Shown here: positions 19,036 through 28,038 of the stretch, one piece after another
Layout: the number at the start of each line of letters is the position of its first letter
Numbering within the stretch: the first letter of the stretch is position 1
Assembly (NCBI RefSeq): GCF_009873495.1
Contig: NZ_CP046703.1
Span: forward strand, 6,940,001 to 7,004,000
Origin: Nostoc sp. ATCC 53789
GTDB lineage: Bacteria > Cyanobacteriota > Cyanobacteriia > Cyanobacteriales > Nostocaceae
Length of the DNA: 64,000 bases
Direction: 5' to 3'
The notes under the pieces: generated by a model
Seen by the model: the letters and a program-made list of their open reading frames with translations, nothing else
The model's database searches: none
Told to the model about the DNA's origin: nothing
Program-made: the position numbers and the translations under genes

Positions 19036-19803
19036 TTAAGCTTTAACTTTAGCTTTTGACCAAACGCCGTTTTGATCTTCATCATATTGCTGATGAACAG
19101 ACTCCCAAGCAGCTTGTTCGGCTGTGAACTCGTCATTTTTTTCATTGAAGACAGTATTATAGCGCTCAATGAATGTGCGTTGAGCTTCATCAGAAAGATG
19201 AGCGCGAACTTCAGGAGACAAGTCATCTGGACTGTTGCACTGTCCAGGACAAGGGCGAGCAAAGGTTTTTTCGATCGTGTTAATTTCTTCGCCACCAGCA
19301 CTTTCTAGTAGCAATTGAAATTCGCCAGTGCGATCGCTCGGAACTTCTGCCATCAGTAAGAATTCGCCAGCTTGTAAGCGGGTTTGGTAGATAGTCGCTT
19401 TATCTTCTGGCATCCCCAAAGTAGTTAGAACCGACACCAGACCGGCACCTGCACTACCTGCGATCGCTCCACTTGCAGCCCCCAGCAACACTGCACCAAT
19501 AGGCCCGGCTGCTACGATTGGGCCAACAAAGGGAATAAATAGTACGCCTACACCAGTGAGCAAGCTGAGAAAGGAACCAAACAAGGAACCAAAAACTGCC
19601 CCCGTTCTCAAACCTCCCAGAATCACATCCTTTTTACTTATAAAGCCTGCAATTCTAGTTTCTGACTGGAAGTTTCTACCCATGACCGAAATATGGTCTC
19701 TAGGTACACCCCTGTCTAGTAAACGTCGAATTACATCATCAATTTGCTTCTGTTCTTTGAATACAGCAGATATAGTACGTTCTGCTTTGTATATTTCTGT
19801 CAC
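19036..19803 (-). CDS. YflT-like stress protein with C-terminal ChaB domain
   Basis: 255 residues. The N-terminal ~60 residues (AVFKEQKQIDDVIRRLLDRGVPRDHISVMG) match the YflT/general stress protein 17M pattern. Then comes a Gly/Ala-rich hydrophobic block (GGLRTGAVFGSLFGSFLSLLTG..., GAASGAIAGSAGAGL) as in low-temperature-induced Lti46-type proteins of Nostoc. The final ~60 residues (LSPEVRAHLSDEAQRTFIERYN...AAWESVHQQYDEDQNG) are a ChaB domain. The product probably contributes to general or cold/osmotic stress responses, but the biochemical role is unknown. It lies between the membrane pair and dps in the stress-gene group. Confidence 0.82.
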   Translation of the reverse strand: MTEIYKAERTISAVFKEQKQIDDVIRRLLDRGVPRDHISVMGRNFQSETRIAGFISKKDVILGGLRTGAVFGSLFGSFLSLLTGVGVLFIPFVGPIVAAGPIGAVLLGAASGAIAGSAGAGLVSVLTTLGMPEDKATIYQTRLQAGEFLLMAEVPSDRTGEFQLLLESAGGEEINTIEKTFARPCPGQCNSPDDLSPEVRAHLSDEAQRTFIERYNTVFNEKNDEFTAEQAAWESVHQQYDEDQNGVWSKAKVKA

Positions 19804-19897
19804 TTAAGTACTCTCCCTGTATTATTTTGTTTGTGCAATGGATATGGTGAAGAGGTAGATGCAGGCAGATTAATTCTTTTACACCAGTTAGAAGACA

Positions 19898-20071
19898 ATA
19901 CAGTTCAGTTAAGCATTTCTTTATTCTCTCAGTGCCGCGCCAGTTGCTTCAAGTCGGGGAACCCGCCCAACGCACTGGCTTCTCTGCGTCTCTGTGGTAG
20001 CCTGCGGCAAGCCGCTCCGCGTCTACGTAAAAAAATTGACTTTGACAAAGAGTTTTAGCTTTAACTGAACC
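19898..20071. mobile_element. MITE-like element (AATACAGTTCAGTTAAGC ends)
   Basis: The left end reads CAATACAGTTCAGTTAAGC and the right end is its near reverse complement (GCTTTAACTGAACCGTATTG). The ~174-bp element has no coding capacity and carries GC-rich dispersed palindromes (GCCTGCGGCAAGCCGC). Related ends occur around 36881-36935. It fills the space between the ChaB-domain gene and dps. Confidence 0.6.
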
Positions 20072-20148
20072 GTATTGAGTTAGACGCAAGATTGATTCCT
20101 GCTTCTAACTGGTTTTACAGACAGCCATCTCAACTCAGACGTTATAAA

Positions 20149-20688
20149 CTACACACCTACAGGAGTCTTAGCCCCAGATGCTGGCTGTCTACCATCTGGA
20201 TCTAATGCCTCTCCTTCAATAAATGAACGCAGCATCCAAGCTATCTCCTCATGCTGTTCCAACAGTCCAGTTAAAAAGTCAGCAGTTCCTTGATCGTGGA
20301 AATCATCACCAGACTGATCTACATGGTCTCTTAAGTTACGAATAACCTGCTCGTGATCATGCACTAAATTAGCTACCATCTTCGTTGCTGTAGGAACATT
20401 ACCAGCGTGTTCCTTCAGGGTAGCAATCTTAAGAAATCCTTCCATTGTGCCAACTGGATAACCGCCCAAAGCGCGAATCCGCTCTGCCAAGGCATCAATA
20501 TTTAGAGTCAGCTTTTCGTAGTGTTCTTCCCAAAGCTGGTGCAAAGAGCGGAACTGAGGGCCAACGACATCCCAGTGATACTTTTTGGTTTTCACCAACA
20601 GTAGATAGGCATCTGCCAAATCTTTATTTAACAGATTAATTACACCTTGACGCTGTTCTTCTGTCAACCCAATGTTTATCGCACGCAT
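20149..20688 (-). CDS. dps: Dps-family DNA-protection ferritin
   Basis: About 179 residues from the ATG at 20688 (MRAINIGLTEEQRQGVINLL). The Dps ferroxidase signature is complete: KYHWDVVGPQFRSLHQLWEEHY with H, D and E ligands, then NIDALAERIRALGGYP. Dps dodecamers oxidise and store iron and limit DNA damage from peroxide. Cyanobacteria keep several Dps paralogues, and this one may be metal- or stress-specialised. AGGG lies upstream of 20688; an upstream TTG (20709) would add seven residues encoded by that ribosome site. It fits the stress neighbourhood. Confidence 0.93.
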   Translation of the reverse strand: MRAINIGLTEEQRQGVINLLNKDLADAYLLLVKTKKYHWDVVGPQFRSLHQLWEEHYEKLTLNIDALAERIRALGGYPVGTMEGFLKIATLKEHAGNVPTATKMVANLVHDHEQVIRNLRDHVDQSGDDFHDQGTADFLTGLLEQHEEIAWMLRSFIEGEALDPDGRQPASGAKTPVGV

Positions 20689-20987
20689 TGTTTTTCCATC
20701 CCTAAGCAAACTTATTTACTAACTTCTCAAATTTCAGATACATTCCACATCAACCAAAGGAAACATTATGAGCTTAGATTAGTTACTCAATTCATAATTG
20801 TGCCTATGTCTTAATAGGTATTATTTAGCCAATAGTCTAGTAATTAGCGATTTTAAACTCAAAGTATAAGAATATTAAATATAATAGTTAATTCATACTA
20901 TCTAAACTCAGTTTTCCAACAATGCTCAGGTGAACATAGCTTTATACTTAATTAATTTAATTTACCAGCCTGCTTAACATTAAAAAT

Positions 20988-21029
20988 GTAGTAATGGGTC
21001 ATTGCTTTTACACAATGACCCATTACTAC
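20988..21029 (-). terminator. Strong hairpin terminator
   Basis: A perfect 17-bp stem (arms start GTAGTAATGGGTCATTG) with an 8-nt loop, followed on the minus strand by CATTTTTAATG. It begins 29 nt after the stop of the small exported-protein gene and points the same way. The rest of 20710-21057 is AT-rich with no gene. Confidence 0.7.
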
Positions 21030-21057
21030 CCAAAAATTACCAGAACTATTAATTTAG

Positions 21058-21414
21058 TTACTTACCTGTAACTTTCTCTAACACATTCTTAATATTTTCT
21101 TCCACAGAGGTTGCACCCTGTGAATTCTCAGGACGCTTCTGCTTGTCAATATCAGCATCTCCCTGAACCTCGTTGAGTCCTTTGTTGGACTCCTTTTGAA
21201 CCTTTTTCAATCCTGCTGGTGGTTCTTTAGCAGCTTCATCAGTTTTGCGCTGAATGTCAAGTAGTTGTGTAGTGCCTTCGGTAGGATTACTTTGATAGCT
21301 ATCGATTGCAAAAGCAGGAAAAGCACTAGATAACAATAGTAAGGCGCAAGTAAAGCCTACAATTAGAAAACGTACTGGACTTAAGATAGATAAAACAGAA
21401 GCAATAATCTTCAT
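21058..21414 (-). CDS. Small exported hypothetical protein
   Basis: 118 residues. The N-terminus is a clear Sec signal peptide (hydrophobic VRFLIVGFTCALLLLSSAFPAFA with likely cleavage AFA|ID near residue 36). The mature part is short, highly charged and helical (LLDIQRKTDEAAKEPPAGLKKVQKE...SVEENIKNVLEKVTGK), resembling periplasmic low-temperature or stress-induced proteins of Nostocales. I cannot name a family. It closes the stress group and has its own terminator. Confidence 0.7.
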   Translation of the reverse strand: MKIIASVLSILSPVRFLIVGFTCALLLLSSAFPAFAIDSYQSNPTEGTTQLLDIQRKTDEAAKEPPAGLKKVQKESNKGLNEVQGDADIDKQKRPENSQGATSVEENIKNVLEKVTGK

Positions 21415-21945
21415 TTGAAATCCTCGATAACAGCTTTAACAACGCAGAACTTTCACGGATAAAGCAGAGCTTATATTTTTATTTGGCAAATTGAGCAATA
21501 ATAAAAATAGCAAGCTAAACTTCAATCAGAAAGTTCTTGATCAAAGGAACCTGATAAAGAGATGAAGAAATTATCTTTGTATTTCTGCATCGAATGAATA
21601 AGGGATAATAAGCAAATACCACCTTAATTCTGTAGCAAAATTTTTACATTTGATATTGACATTCTTTTCTCAAGGTTCCTTGTTTCTACTTGTACTTTGA
21701 AAATGCTAAAGCCTGCATCAATCTCTAGAATGAACTTTTCTATATCTGTGGTTGTAATAAAAATCAGTCTCTAGATATATCGACTTAATATAGTTGTCGC
21801 AGATTAATGACTCTGGGATTTGTGTTCAGTTAGCTCGACTTTATCGAATCAATGCACTTTCACAAATATGCACTTTGTAGTATATTTGTAAAGTATAAAT
21901 TTATATAAATATCCCCTTTTTTATGGGGAAAAATAAATCTTTTCT
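21415..21945. other. AT-rich intergenic region
   Basis: Lies upstream of the exported-protein gene and downstream of the GCS2-like gene. No frame, RNA or repeat was recognised beyond a short AAAAAAGGGG/CCCCTTTTTT-type stretch near 21915. Confidence 0.4.
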
Positions 21946-23046
21946 TTAAACTTGATAAGTCTGCCTTATTACTTCTTCTATTGAACTTACTCGATTGAAC
22001 ATTTCTATTAATTCATGGGATCTTGTTTTTCGCTGCGCCAGTAGTACTTTTAAGGGCATTAAATAATGAACATCGGTGTCATTTCCCAAAGCAACTTCGG
22101 CTGCTTGCAAGACTTTTGTCGCATTCTCAAAAATATCCTCGTTGTCAAAACCTTCTTTTGCTGAAATTTGATGTAATGCTGCATCGGGTACAGTTTCTCT
22201 ACCCAGTAAGGTATTATCTAATACTAAACCTTTCAATAAAGCTAGCAAAGATGCGTAGATTAAAAAATCATCACAACTATCACAAGCTTTAAATTCAATG
22301 CGTCCTACTTCAGCCGGAATGCGGGCGATTTTTGTTAGTGAAGGTATACTATTAATCAATTGTTCTTCTTTCTGAACAAAAACTAGGGCTGCTGGCCTTT
22401 TCCCAGTTCTGATAAATGTTCGTACCGATAACCCATCCCATAAACCTCCGTTATAAAAAGGGGAGCTATAACTAAAAGGGACGATATAGGGACTATAATA
22501 AGTTAACTTTCTGCCGATATCAATCACACTTTCAGTAGACAAATCTGCCACTGAAATATTTAAATCTGGCCCATAAGACACCATGTGAATATTAGCAGTT
22601 TGTTCGTCAGGATAAGCCTCTAGCTGTTTGATTTCATAATCATTTAATGGAGGTTGAGGTTCAAAAGCCGAATTGTAGGGATTAAAACTGACCAAAACTG
22701 GTGATAAGTCAAAGTTAGCAGCAACTTCACGTAGTAAGTGAAAACTTTCTGATAATTCCGTAATAGCGCCTTGAATATCAGAATGTATAGTTGTTCTAAT
22801 TTCAATACCTTTAACATGACAGTCTATCACTTCATCGGAATCTGCAAATCTTTCAAATCCCTCAATGTACCATCTCTTCATCTTAATACCCGCATCACCT
22901 ACGCGCAGTTGAGGATAATCACTGGGATATGTGGGTAACTTTTCAATAATTTGATTAAAATCAGCAAATTTTGTGTGGGAAAAATCAGCAAATTTACCTT
23001 CTTTATTTAGGAATGCGACTTCATGCTCAATGCCAAAGAAAAACAT
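21946..23046 (-). CDS. GCS2-family glutamate-cysteine-ligase-like protein
   Basis: 366 residues. The start MFFFGIEHEVAFLNKEG matches the G(I/V)ExE opening of carboxylate-amine ligases of the GCS2 family. Further family-like pieces are GIEIRTTIHSD, SFNPYNSAFEP, ANIHMVSYGPDLNISV (the nucleotide/metal region) and AEVGRIEFKACDSCDDFLIYASLLALLKGL. These enzymes activate a glutamate carboxylate with ATP and join it to an amine. It does not look like the standard cyanobacterial GshA, so the acceptor may not be cysteine. It is monocistronic. Confidence 0.7.
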   Translation of the reverse strand: MFFFGIEHEVAFLNKEGKFADFSHTKFADFNQIIEKLPTYPSDYPQLRVGDAGIKMKRWYIEGFERFADSDEVIDCHVKGIEIRTTIHSDIQGAITELSESFHLLREVAANFDLSPVLVSFNPYNSAFEPQPPLNDYEIKQLEAYPDEQTANIHMVSYGPDLNISVADLSTESVIDIGRKLTYYSPYIVPFSYSSPFYNGGLWDGLSVRTFIRTGKRPAALVFVQKEEQLINSIPSLTKIARIPAEVGRIEFKACDSCDDFLIYASLLALLKGLVLDNTLLGRETVPDAALHQISAKEGFDNEDIFENATKVLQAAEVALGNDTDVHYLMPLKVLLAQRKTRSHELIEMFNRVSSIEEVIRQTYQV

Positions 23047-23317
23047 TATCTATACCTTTATTGCTTATAGTTAATCTAATCTAACTAATAGATAGATATT
23101 TCCAAAAATTAAATATGCTTTCTCTAGAACCCTTGTAGAGAAGTAGCACGAATATTTGAGATACTCCAATCAAATTTACTTTAACTATAAAGATTCTCAA
23201 TAACAGGATAAATGAATTTTACCCTAAGATCGGCTTTTGCGACTTGAAAACCTCTCTGATTTATTTTTCTGTGCTGCCCAGACTATCTTCCTAGTCGCCG
23301 ATTAGGGTAGCTTAGTA

Positions 23318-24025
23318 ATGACTGAGGAAAGCTTGAGACGTGAGTTTATGACAAGTACCGTTCAATCCCCCTACAGCAGCGAACAGATTGCCGCTTGGTT
23401 GCGTGGACTGCTCACCATTGCTTGGGCAGATGGTAATTTTGATGCCCAAGAACAGGAATTAATTGCCAGCATCACCAAAGATGAATTAGCTCCTAAGATT
23501 AAATGCGACTCACTAGAGGTAATTACGCCAGAAGAATTAGCCGCAGTGTTGGGTAAAGGTACACCAGCCGCAGAAAATTTCTTAAGGACAGCAGTGATGG
23601 TAGCGATCGCAGATGGTACTTATTCTCCCAGTGAAGATGAGGTTCTGCATCAGTTCTGCCAAGCCTTAGAACAGCCAGAGGAGTTACTAGAAGCCCTTCG
23701 CCATACCCTAGAACACCCACAGCAACTTACCCCTGCGATCGCCAGCCCTGGACTTACAAAGCGTCAAATTGATGCACTACACCCTCTGCGTGACTGGCTG
23801 GATGGGCTAGATATTCAAGACCCAAGAGTAGCCCGCTTTTTGTGTAAAATGATTCCCTCCCAGTGTCCCTTTGAGCGGGATGTCACCTTATTTGGACGCA
23901 AGATTGTCCACATCCCCCCGATGTGTAAAATTAACCCCTTGTATGAGCAACTGGTGGGCTTACGTTTCCGCGCCCTCTCTTATCTAGCAGATAAATGCGG
24001 TGAAGATGTTTCACCATATATTTAG
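23318..24025 (+). CDS. TerB-like plus 'Mo-dependent nitrogenase C-terminus' domain protein
   Basis: 235 residues. The N-terminal ~140 residues contain two tandem TerB-like helical units (GLLTIAWADGNFDAQEQELIASI and TAVMVAIADGTYSPSEDEVLHQF), whose acidic ADGxxxxxE motifs can bind metal. The C-terminal ~75 residues (DIQDPRVARFLCKMIPSQCPFERDVTLFGRKIVHIPPMCKINPLYEQLVGLRFRAL) are the cyanobacterial domain named after its presence at the end of some nitrogenase-linked proteins. Three cysteines are conserved in it (MIPSQCPF, PPMCKI, DKCGED). No nif gene is nearby, so involvement in nitrogen fixation is not shown. An in-frame ATG also occurs at 23348. Confidence 0.82.
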   Translation: MTEESLRREFMTSTVQSPYSSEQIAAWLRGLLTIAWADGNFDAQEQELIASITKDELAPKIKCDSLEVITPEELAAVLGKGTPAAENFLRTAVMVAIADGTYSPSEDEVLHQFCQALEQPEELLEALRHTLEHPQQLTPAIASPGLTKRQIDALHPLRDWLDGLDIQDPRVARFLCKMIPSQCPFERDVTLFGRKIVHIPPMCKINPLYEQLVGLRFRALSYLADKCGEDVSPYI

Positions 24026-24036
24026 TTAGAGTTAGG

Positions 24037-24075
24037 AGTGAGGAGTAAGGAGTTATAATTTGTAACTCCTCACTC
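24037..24075. repeat. Inverted repeat between the nitrogenase-C domain gene and obgE
   Basis: AGTGAGGAGT and ACTCCTCACT arms built from loose GGAGTNA heptamers. It lies within the 74-nt gap before obgE and could act as a weak terminator or merely reflect repeats. Confidence 0.45.
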
Positions 24076-24099
24076 TTCACTTCTCATTATTATTTAAGT

Positions 24100-25128
24100 A
24101 TGCAATTTATCGATCAAGCAAAAATTGAAGTTGAAGCTGGTAAGGGCGGCGATGGTATTGTCGCCTTCCGGCGAGAGAAATACGTGCCGACTGGTGGCCC
24201 CTCTGGTGGTAATGGAGGGCGAGGCGGTTCGATATTTTTCGTAGCCGACGAAAACCTACAAACCTTGCTGGACTTCAGATATAATCATCGCTTTCAGGCA
24301 GAAAAAGGGACTCGTGGTGGGCCAAATAACTGCACAGGGGCAGGAGGAAAGGATTTAATCATCGAAGTTCCCTGCGGTACAACCATTTATGATGCTGAAA
24401 CTGGCGAACTGCTGGGAGATTTAACTGAGCCTCAGCAGACTTTACTGATTGCCCAAGGTGGTAAAGGCGGACTGGGAAATCAGCATTTCTTGAGCAACCG
24501 TAATCGCGCCCCAGAATACGCCCTCCCAGGATTACCGGGGGAAATAAAGCAGCTGCGTCTGGAGTTGAAACTTTTGGCAGAAGTGGGGATTATTGGCTTA
24601 CCAAATGCAGGAAAATCCACTCTAATTTCATCTTTATCAGCAGCACGTCCAAAAATTGCCGACTATCCCTTTACTACCTTGATCCCAAATTTGGGTGTAG
24701 TACGAAAACCGACTGGCGATGGTACTGTTTTCGCCGATATTCCTGGACTAATTGCGGGAGCATCTCATGGGGCTGGGTTGGGGCATGATTTCTTGCGTCA
24801 TATTGAGCGCACGCGAGTGCTACTTCACTTGATTGATGCCACTAGTGATGATGTGATTAGGGATTACAACACAATTAAAGAAGAATTACAAGCTTATGGA
24901 CAGGGTTTAGCAGAACGTCCACAAATTTTGGCGCTGAATAAAATTGATGCCGTAGATCGGGAAACTGTCGATTTGGAGGCTTTAGCTACCCAACTTAATC
25001 ATCTCTCCTACGCCCCGGTTTTTATAATTTCAGCAGTTACTCGCACCGGCTTAGAGCCGATGTTACAAGAAATCTGGGGAATTCTCGACCAAATGAAGGT
25101 TCCTGAAGAAGTGGAGGCATTGAGATAA
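24100..25128 (+). CDS. obgE: GTPase Obg/CgtA
   Basis: 342-residue ribosome-assembly GTPase. The Gly-rich Obg domain (residues 1-157: GKGGDGIVAFRREKYVPTGGPSGG...NGGRGGS) precedes the G domain with G1 GLPNAGKST, switch I around FTTLIPNLG, G3 DIPGLIAGA, G4 NKID and G5 ISAVT. The usual variable C-terminal extension is very short (ends MKVPEEVEALR). Obg binds the 50S subunit and links ribosome maturation to nutrient status. It starts 74 nt after the preceding gene and may be cotranscribed. Confidence 0.96.
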   Translation: MQFIDQAKIEVEAGKGGDGIVAFRREKYVPTGGPSGGNGGRGGSIFFVADENLQTLLDFRYNHRFQAEKGTRGGPNNCTGAGGKDLIIEVPCGTTIYDAETGELLGDLTEPQQTLLIAQGGKGGLGNQHFLSNRNRAPEYALPGLPGEIKQLRLELKLLAEVGIIGLPNAGKSTLISSLSAARPKIADYPFTTLIPNLGVVRKPTGDGTVFADIPGLIAGASHGAGLGHDFLRHIERTRVLLHLIDATSDDVIRDYNTIKEELQAYGQGLAERPQILALNKIDAVDRETVDLEALATQLNHLSYAPVFIISAVTRTGLEPMLQEIWGILDQMKVPEEVEALR

Positions 25129-25381
25129 TTCGTAATTCGTAATTACTACTTCATTGGCAGGAAAGAGCAAATATAGATGATTGGAAAAACCACATCTGTC
25201 GTAGGGGCAATTCACGAATTGCCCCTACAGCGAGGCTCTATTCTCATCAAAGAATGATTAATAAAAATCTAAAACGACGTATTGACGTTGATACACAACA
25301 TAATTGTTTTGCAACCTTTGTAAATCTAATCGTAATAAAAGCTCTTAAAATTACGAATTACGAATTACGAATTACGAATTA
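25127..25381. repeat. Repeat cluster after obgE (heptamers and hairpin)
   Basis: TCGTAAT heptamers (25130-25143) at one side and ATTACGA heptamers (25350-25377, four copies) at the other are reverse complements. Between them lies a near-perfect hairpin at 25201-25228 (arms GTAGGGGCAATTC/GAATTGCCCCTAC), 72 nt after obgE, a common dispersed Nostoc hairpin that may end obgE transcripts. No gene. Confidence 0.65.
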
Positions 25382-25386
25382 TATGC

Positions 25387-26445
25387 TCAAGGCTTAACTT
25401 CTGAAGGGGTTAAAGTAGCATATTGTTCAGAAGAAAGCGTCGCTTCTTTCACATTGATTTTCTTAGTGATAAATTTCTGCTCATAGAATAAGTCAGCAAT
25501 TTTCTGCTGTCCTGACAAAACTTCTTCGCTAAGGGGTCTTAATGTATAAAGCCTACGTTTCGATACCAGTTCTAGTGTTGGAACATCAATTTTCGCTTCA
25601 GGTGAAATTAGTTCAGCTACTTGACGTGGGTTAGCTTCAGCCCATTTGCCAATGTTATTGACTTCTTCTAATATGACTTTAACTACATCAGGATTATCTT
25701 TGACGAAATTACGCGAGCCTAACCAGTAGCCTCCTTGGGTAGTAATTCCCTTACCATCCCGGATAATCCGAATCCTAGCAGTTTTCTGAAATAGAGCAAG
25801 GTGGGGGTCGCCAATTACAGCTGCATCAACGCTCTTACGCTCAAATGCAGCACGAGTTTCTAATGGTGTGAGATTAATGTGTTTAATATCGCTGAGTTTC
25901 AGCCCTGCTTCTTGCAAAACCTTCAAAACGAAATACTGCTGTGCAGTAGCTCTTTGAAAGGCCAATCCTTTACCTTTGAGGTCAGCTATTGTCTTGATTG
26001 GAGAATCTTTATCGACTACAACAGCAGTTCCCTCACCAGTTCCAGGTTTGCTACTAGCAACATAAACAAAAGGAACACCCGACGCTTGAGCAAAAATGGG
26101 GGGAGTTTCACCGACAAAGCCGAAATCTACACTTCCTACATTCATTGCTTCCAAAAGTTGTGGGCCAGCAGCAAATTTTGACCATTCGACTTTCATGCCC
26201 AGTGGGGTTAAACGTTTCTCTAACAGTCCTTTAATCTTGAGTAAGTCTCCAGCTGTCATATAGCCCATGTGTAAGACTTTTGTCTTAGTGCTATTAGAGC
26301 TATTGGAGGCGTTAGCGGTTTGCTCTGGTGTATTTTGTGCTTTACAACTGACTAAAGTCATGGATAAACTGAATACTCCTCCTACTAAGAATAGTAGAGA
26401 GTAATTGAACAGCTTGAAGTAAGATTTGCGCGATATTTCTACCAT
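25387..26445 (-). CDS. Sulfonate-type ABC transporter substrate-binding lipoprotein
   Basis: 352 residues. A signal peptide ends in a lipobox (TLVSC, Cys ~34), so it should be a lipid-anchored periplasmic binding protein. The mature part follows the SsuA/NMT1 pattern: VLHMGYMTAGDLL...KGLLEKRLTPLGMKVEWSKFAAGPQLLEAMNVGSVDFGFVGETPPIFAQASG, then DLKGKGLAFQRATAQQYFVLKVLQ and AFERKSVDAAVIGDPHLAL. The family binds alkane- or aryl-sulfonates. Permease and ATPase genes are not in the window, so ligand and partners are open; it may be an orphan subunit. Confidence 0.85.
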   Translation of the reverse strand: MVEISRKSYFKLFNYSLLFLVGGVFSLSMTLVSCKAQNTPEQTANASNSSNSTKTKVLHMGYMTAGDLLKIKGLLEKRLTPLGMKVEWSKFAAGPQLLEAMNVGSVDFGFVGETPPIFAQASGVPFVYVASSKPGTGEGTAVVVDKDSPIKTIADLKGKGLAFQRATAQQYFVLKVLQEAGLKLSDIKHINLTPLETRAAFERKSVDAAVIGDPHLALFQKTARIRIIRDGKGITTQGGYWLGSRNFVKDNPDVVKVILEEVNNIGKWAEANPRQVAELISPEAKIDVPTLELVSKRRLYTLRPLSEEVLSGQQKIADLFYEQKFITKKINVKEATLSSEQYATLTPSEVKP

Positions 26446-26587
26446 AATGGATTAGTAAATATTTAATGTTTTCGTTTTTTAGCTACTGAATTTCTACCGT
26501 TTGCACTACTGGCAATTAGCTAGAAATTTAAATGAAATTTTTAGCTGATAAATTTAATTAAGCAGTTTTACCAATGACACACAATCA

Positions 26588-26623
26588 CAAACTACGCTAA
26601 ATCGACCGATTTAGCGTAGTTTG
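26588..26623. repeat. Perfect 17-bp inverted repeat
   Basis: Arms CAAACTACGCTAAATCG and its exact reverse complement, separated by AC. It lies ~143 nt upstream of the binding-protein gene. It could be an operator or dispersed repeat; there is no T run for a terminator in either direction. Confidence 0.6.
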
Positions 26624-26866
26624 TTGTTTGTACGGATGCTATCATAGACTTCTGCAAGAATCAAGCAGTAAATAAAGCCATCATTCCATAGAGACGATTT
26701 TTTAACTTTGAGCAAAGAAAGAGGACGATTTCTTGATCGAGGTGCCTCTTGTTACAGAGATAGTTGCCACTTACTGGTACAGGAACACGCAGCAATTTTA
26801 TACTCAATTATGCTATGTACACTTACAGGCGAAAAACCGACAGCCTCATATTTGCTGGATTAGGTA

Positions 26867-27006
26867 ATATCATGTCCGGCTAATTAGTTGTCATTGCGAA
26901 CGAAGTGTTGATGGAGCATCTCGTAGAGAAGCAATCTTCGAAATGTTGCAATTGCTGTGTTCCAATCACAATGGCATATCCTAAGTGATTAGGAGGACAT
27001 GATATA
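26867..27006. mobile_element. MITE-like element (ATATCATGTCC ends)
   Basis: The left end AATATCATGTCCGGCTAAT and the inverted right end ATATCATGTCCTCCTAAT match closely. The ~140-bp interior holds the GTCATTGCGAACGAAG and AAGCAATCTTCG palindromic stretches. A solo related end (TATGATGTCCGGTTAATTAC) occurs at 60801-60820. Confidence 0.55.
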
Positions 27007-27228
27007 AAGCGATCGCAGACTATAACTATAAACTAGCTTCATCTATCATCTATATTCTGATCCGAGATACGGCATTCCTCGGTGAAATTGGCAGCCCAAA
27101 CTGTACTTTGTAATCCAAGTCAGTGCGGCTAGTTCACGTAGAAATTGATACAAAAGCTTAAAGGCTTTGCTTACTGGTAAAAAAACGGAGTTAGACTAGA
27201 ATTGCAGGGTAACAATCAGAGGAAAATT

Positions 27229-27834
27229 ATGATGAGCGATCGCGACTATACATTAATCATTGATAAAAGCGGTAGTATGTCCACACCCGACCAAGTGGGC
27301 GGTAGAAGTAGATGGGAGATTGCCCAAGAGTCTACACTCGCTTTGGCAAGAAAGGCCGAACAGTTTGACCCCGATGGCATCACAGTTTACTTGTTTTCCG
27401 GTAGATTTAAACGCTACGATGATGTCACTTCAGCCAAAGTCGCACAGATATTTCTCGAAAATGACCCTGCTGGGACGACAAACTTAGCTGGTGTGCTTCA
27501 AGACGCACTCAATAATTACTTTCAACGTAAAGCAGCGGGTAAAAGCAAGCCAAACGGAGAGACAATTTTAGTCATCACCGATGGTGAACCAGACGATCGC
27601 AAAGCTGTATTTGAAGTTATCATTCATGCTACTCGCCAGATGGAGCGTGATGAAGAATTAGGAATTTCGATCATTCAAGTAGGTTCAGATGCCCAAGCAA
27701 CTAAGTTCCTTAAAGCTTTGGATGACCAGTTGCAAAGTGTCGGCGCTAAATTTGATATTTGCGACACGGTTACTTTAGACGACTTAGAAGAAATGAGTCT
27801 TGTAGATGTATTGACGAACGCAATAACTGACTAA
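27229..27834 (+). CDS. Von Willebrand factor A domain protein (first copy)
   Basis: About 201 residues, almost entirely one VWA domain. The metal-ion-dependent adhesion site is intact: DKSGSM, a Thr in GTTNLAGVL and ITDGEPDD. VWA domains mediate metal-dependent protein contacts, and TerY-like stand-alone versions occur in stress and chaperone-like systems. There is no signal peptide, so it is cytoplasmic. The AGAGGA box points to the ATG at 27229 (or 27232) rather than the TTG at 27202. It is followed after 204 nt by a paralogue of the same length and then a coiled-coil protein, forming a three-gene module. Confidence 0.88.
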   Translation: MMSDRDYTLIIDKSGSMSTPDQVGGRSRWEIAQESTLALARKAEQFDPDGITVYLFSGRFKRYDDVTSAKVAQIFLENDPAGTTNLAGVLQDALNNYFQRKAAGKSKPNGETILVITDGEPDDRKAVFEVIIHATRQMERDEELGISIIQVGSDAQATKFLKALDDQLQSVGAKFDICDTVTLDDLEEMSLVDVLTNAITD

Positions 27835-28038
27835 TGGGTTGATTGCCTATAGTTGAGTAACCGATTTTAAATTTTAGGTTGAAGAAATCAAAACTTAAAT
27901 CTGGGTTTATAGCGACTATTTTCAACTATGGAAAAATCTCAAATTCCAAATTTATTTCCCAATACCTACTTTTAGGTTAACGGTTAAAATAAAATCCAAA
28001 ATCTAAAATTGATTGACTCTTAACTGGAGAATTGAATA

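Larger units (their letters stand above)
26446..27228. other. Intergenic region with palindrome and MITE-like element
   Basis: Nearly 800 nt without a gene. It contains a 36-nt inverted repeat (26588-26623) and a MITE-like element (26867-27006). The remaining sequence up to the VWA gene shows a HIP1 site and no frame of note. Confidence 0.5.

Noticed and set aside
18999..19301. 100-codon minus-strand frame
   Set aside because: Overlaps the YflT-like/ChaB gene out of frame and has no domain pattern.
23318..24025. Evidence for a nearby nitrogenase cluster
   Set aside because: The 'Mo-dependent nitrogenase C-terminus' domain is only a name; no nif gene occurs in the window.
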